A program made the position numbers and the translations under genes. Below are positions 62,297-64,000 of a stretch of DNA of 64,000 nt, piece after piece. How positions within the stretch are numbered: position 1 is the first letter of the stretch; each line of letters begins with the position of its first letter. This DNA is from Winogradskyella sp. (GTDB lineage Bacteria; Bacteroidota; Bacteroidia; Flavobacteriales; Flavobacteriaceae), in assembly GCF_013213835.1 (NCBI RefSeq), contig NZ_JABSSU010000006.1, positions 62,001-126,000 on the forward strand. Reading direction: 5' to 3'. The notes below the pieces were generated by a model. That model was not told the DNA's origin. It did not search any database and saw only the letters and a list, made by a program, of their open reading frames with translations.

Positions 62297-63191
62297 AGAG
62301 GTAATTTTAGATAAAACACATTACGGCATAAAGATTTATGCCTACGTGTTAAGACAGTATTATCCTGAAACAACAGCCCTTTCTGTAAAAGGAAGGGACT
62401 GCGGGATAACCCGAAACCCTTTTAACGGTGGTAAAGAAACCTTACGGATTCATATTGATGGTGTAATGGCAACACATCGAGATACAGAACTAAAAACCTT
62501 TAACGGTGATGTATTCGATTTTGCACAATACCATTTTAGAATAACCGATGAAGAAGAATTGTTACTCAAGATTAACCAAGAGTTGCATCTAAATTTAGAA
62601 GTCAAAGAAAAAGATGAATTAGAATGGTTGAATAATCCAGACGATACCTGGTATGCTTACTGTAGCTTTTTCAAAGCCCCAGTCCGCAATGTGTTTCCTT
62701 CGGAAACTATGCGATTACATCAAGTATTTGCATTAATCACAAGTGATAAATACAAAAAGATTACAGAAGATTTAAGGGCAATAACCTATGTAAAAGAAGC
62801 ACGTAAATTCAAAGCTAATCGCTTTGATTACGTCACCTTTTCAGGAACGTTTGAAAAGCGGAATGATAACAATTTGTTACAGCATTCCAATCTGTTAACG
62901 ATTGATTTCGACCATTTGGCTAATCTTCAAGAATTAAAAGCGCAATTACTGAACGATGAATATTTTGAGACCGAAATGCTATTTACATCACCTTCTGGTG
63001 ATGGCCTAAAATGGATTGTCAGAATAGATGTTTCAGAAGTAACGCATTCGGAATATTTCACGGCAGTAGCCAATTATATTAAGCATACCTATAACATAGA
63101 GGTTGACCAGTCAGGTAAAGACGTTTCCAGAGCGTGTTTTTTACCATACGACCCAACAGCTTTTTTACATAAAAGACACCAAGCATTATGA
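62283..63191 (+). CDS. BT4734/BF3469-type (VirE N-terminal-like) protein
   Basis: The 302-residue protein has the BT4734-like region near its C-terminal half (about 150-302), with NLLTIDFDH and LFTSPSGDGLKWIVRID followed by SRACFLPYDP. This is the pattern of primase-polymerase-like domains in Bacteroidota mobile elements: an acidic pair after a beta strand, then GDGxKxxV. It probably works with the PriCT/DUF3987 protein encoded next, with which it overlaps by 4 bp, in element replication or plasmid-like maintenance. The start overlaps the HTH gene by 14 bp. Confidence 0.82.
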   Translation: MEVSREVILDKTHYGIKIYAYVLRQYYPETTALSVKGRDCGITRNPFNGGKETLRIHIDGVMATHRDTELKTFNGDVFDFAQYHFRITDEEELLLKINQELHLNLEVKEKDELEWLNNPDDTWYAYCSFFKAPVRNVFPSETMRLHQVFALITSDKYKKITEDLRAITYVKEARKFKANRFDYVTFSGTFEKRNDNNLLQHSNLLTIDFDHLANLQELKAQLLNDEYFETEMLFTSPSGDGLKWIVRIDVSEVTHSEYFTAVANYIKHTYNIEVDQSGKDVSRACFLPYDPTAFLHKRHQAL

Positions 63192-64000
63192 CAAAAATAT
63201 TTAACCCAAAAGAATGGTTGGAAGTTCCAGAAGAACAACCGCAACCAACAAGCAACAACGCAACAATAAATGTTGTTGCTGTTGCTGATAATGACATTGA
63301 AACCTATATTTCAGCAATTGAGCAATCAGGTATAGATATAACTGGGAATTATGCTACTTGGAGAGATTTAGGCTTTGCTTTAGCTGAAGAATATGGAGAA
63401 ACAGGAAGAGATTATTTTCACAGAATAAGCAAAAACTATGTAGGTTATGATTTAAAAGAATGTGACCAACAATTTAATAAGTGCCTTAATGCAAAAGGTC
63501 ACGGCATTACCATTGCAACGTTTTACCATTATGCGTATCAGGCAGGTATAAAACTAGTGAAGCTACAACACAACAACGAGGTTGCAACAAATGTTACAAC
63601 TGTTGTTGATGCACAAAAACAAAAAATGCCAACAATACCTGATGAGGTATTTAATACCTTACCGCAGTTTTTACAACAAGTTGTAAATCCTGCGAGCAGT
63701 CAAGAGGAAAAGGACATTTTGTTATTGGGAGTTTTAACGGCTTTTAGTGCTTGTTTTCCTAAACTCTTTGGTATCTACGACCAACGTAAAGTCTTTGCTA
63801 ATTTATATCTTTTTGTTACTGCACCTGCATCCGCAGGTAAAGGCAGGCTTAACCAAATTAAAAATTTGGTAGATCCTGTACACAAGTTAAAGCGTGAACA
63901 AGCCAAAGTACTAAAGCAACAATTTAATACAGAAATGGCAACGTATAATATGAACAAGGGTAAAGATGAAAACTTGGAGAAACCCGGTAAGCCACCCGAA
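63188..64000 (+). CDS. PriCT/DUF3987 protein (3' partial)
   Basis: The frame opens at ATG 63188, inside the end of the previous gene (ATGA), and stays open to the window edge, giving 271 codons. After the start MTKIFNPKEW come a PriCT-2-like primase-associated segment (YISAIEQSGIDITGNYATWR, then HGITIATFYHYAYQAG) and the start of a DUF3987 domain (TAFSACFPKLFGIYDQRKV) with a P-loop-like PASAGKGRL. Helicase activity in the missing C-terminal part is expected from the family. It would form the replication unit with the BT4734-like protein. Confidence 0.82.
   Translation, partial: MTKIFNPKEWLEVPEEQPQPTSNNATINVVAVADNDIETYISAIEQSGIDITGNYATWRDLGFALAEEYGETGRDYFHRISKNYVGYDLKECDQQFNKCLNAKGHGITIATFYHYAYQAGIKLVKLQHNNEVATNVTTVVDAQKQKMPTIPDEVFNTLPQFLQQVVNPASSQEEKDILLLGVLTAFSACFPKLFGIYDQRKVFANLYLFVTAPASAGKGRLNQIKNLVDPVHKLKREQAKVLKQQFNTEMATYNMNKGKDENLEKPGKPPE

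Larger units (their letters stand above)
58913..64000 (+). mobile_element. Integrated mobile element (right end outside the window)
   Basis: From the mnmE stop onward every gene is of mobile-element type and reads rightwards: zinc-ribbon/HTH protein, tyrosine recombinase, unknown, two small HTH proteins, BT4734-like protein and PriCT/DUF3987 protein. Overlapping starts (TAATG and ATGA) link most of them. The set matches integrative mobilisable or conjugative elements in Bacteroidota, and the DNA left of it is ordinary housekeeping sequence. The type of transfer genes, if any, cannot be seen because the window ends in the DUF3987 gene. Confidence 0.8.

Noticed and set aside
1..64000. tRNA, rRNA, CRISPR array or insertion sequence transposase
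   Set aside because: No cloverleaf with a T-arm consensus, no spaced array of direct repeats with unique spacers and no transposase was seen on reading both strands. A tRNA or RNA-family scan would be decisive.

Overview
The window is AT-rich chromosomal DNA from a member of the Bacteroidota, almost certainly a marine-type Flavobacteriaceae. Three lines of evidence support this. Secreted proteins end in type IX secretion (T9SS) sorting domains of both type A and type C. Promoters follow the Bacteroidota -7 consensus TAnnTTTG. Several family signatures are also present: class Id-like ribonucleotide reductase with the ATP-cone on NrdB, fused alpha/beta 2-oxoacid dehydrogenase E1, DUF4294, GIN and DUF4268 proteins, LytS/LytTR regulation, and a BT4734/DUF3987 mobile module. 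Genus cannot be fixed from this sequence. I saw no rRNA or tRNA gene and no CRISPR array.

Layout. 1-8.5 kb: the 3' part of a T9SS adhesin-like protein, a Bcr/CflA-type exporter, a divergent merC/fur-family pair with two identical-shape palindromic operators, and nrdB-nrdA. 8.6-13.4 kb: a three-gene biotin-dependent (propionyl-type) acyl-CoA carboxylase operon, preceded by prsW and a Nudix gene. 13.5-18.4 kb: a 1621-residue T9SS surface protein with a LamG domain. 18.6-25.3 kb: M42 peptidase, DUF4294, HlyIII, a methyltransferase/ZIP/DUF4268 operon, a THUMP rRNA methyltransferase and a small outer membrane barrel. 25.4-30.3 kb: a lipoprotein-LytS-LytTR operon, DUF202 and a large AprA-like methyltransferase. 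30.3-36.4 kb: a DoxX-lipoprotein-GIN operon beside a membrane-anchored AraC-type regulator, a di-heme peroxidase and two tandem PPK2 kinases. 36.6-47 kb: E1 alpha/beta fusion, an M1-like protein with a lost active site fused to a beta-barrel, a T9SS nuclease-like protein, LOG and UvrA. 47-58.9 kb: small regulatory-looking proteins, gamma-glutamyltransferase, AcpH, GlmM, a class V aminotransferase, a lipid A-type acyltransferase, a rhomboid protease, a TlpA-like lipoprotein and MnmE.

From the mnmE stop codon to the window edge (58.9-64 kb) the content changes to an integrated mobile element running left to right: zinc-ribbon/HTH protein, tyrosine recombinase, unknown protein, two excisionase-like HTH proteins, a BT4734-type primase-like protein, and the start of a PriCT/DUF3987 protein. 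The element abuts the mnmE 3' end, the same gene end used by SGI1 in Enterobacteria. A short palindrome covers the stop codon, and three GCACCAT repeats at exact 20-bp spacing lie just inside the element.

The most unusual items are: the mnmE-end insertion with its iterons; the catalytically dead M1/beta-barrel fusion translationally coupled to a secreted nuclease; the merC/fur control region, where palindromes sit on both promoters and fur looks leaderless; helically phased ACGT repeats at the DoxX operon; and two divergent promoters whose -7 elements lie back to back.
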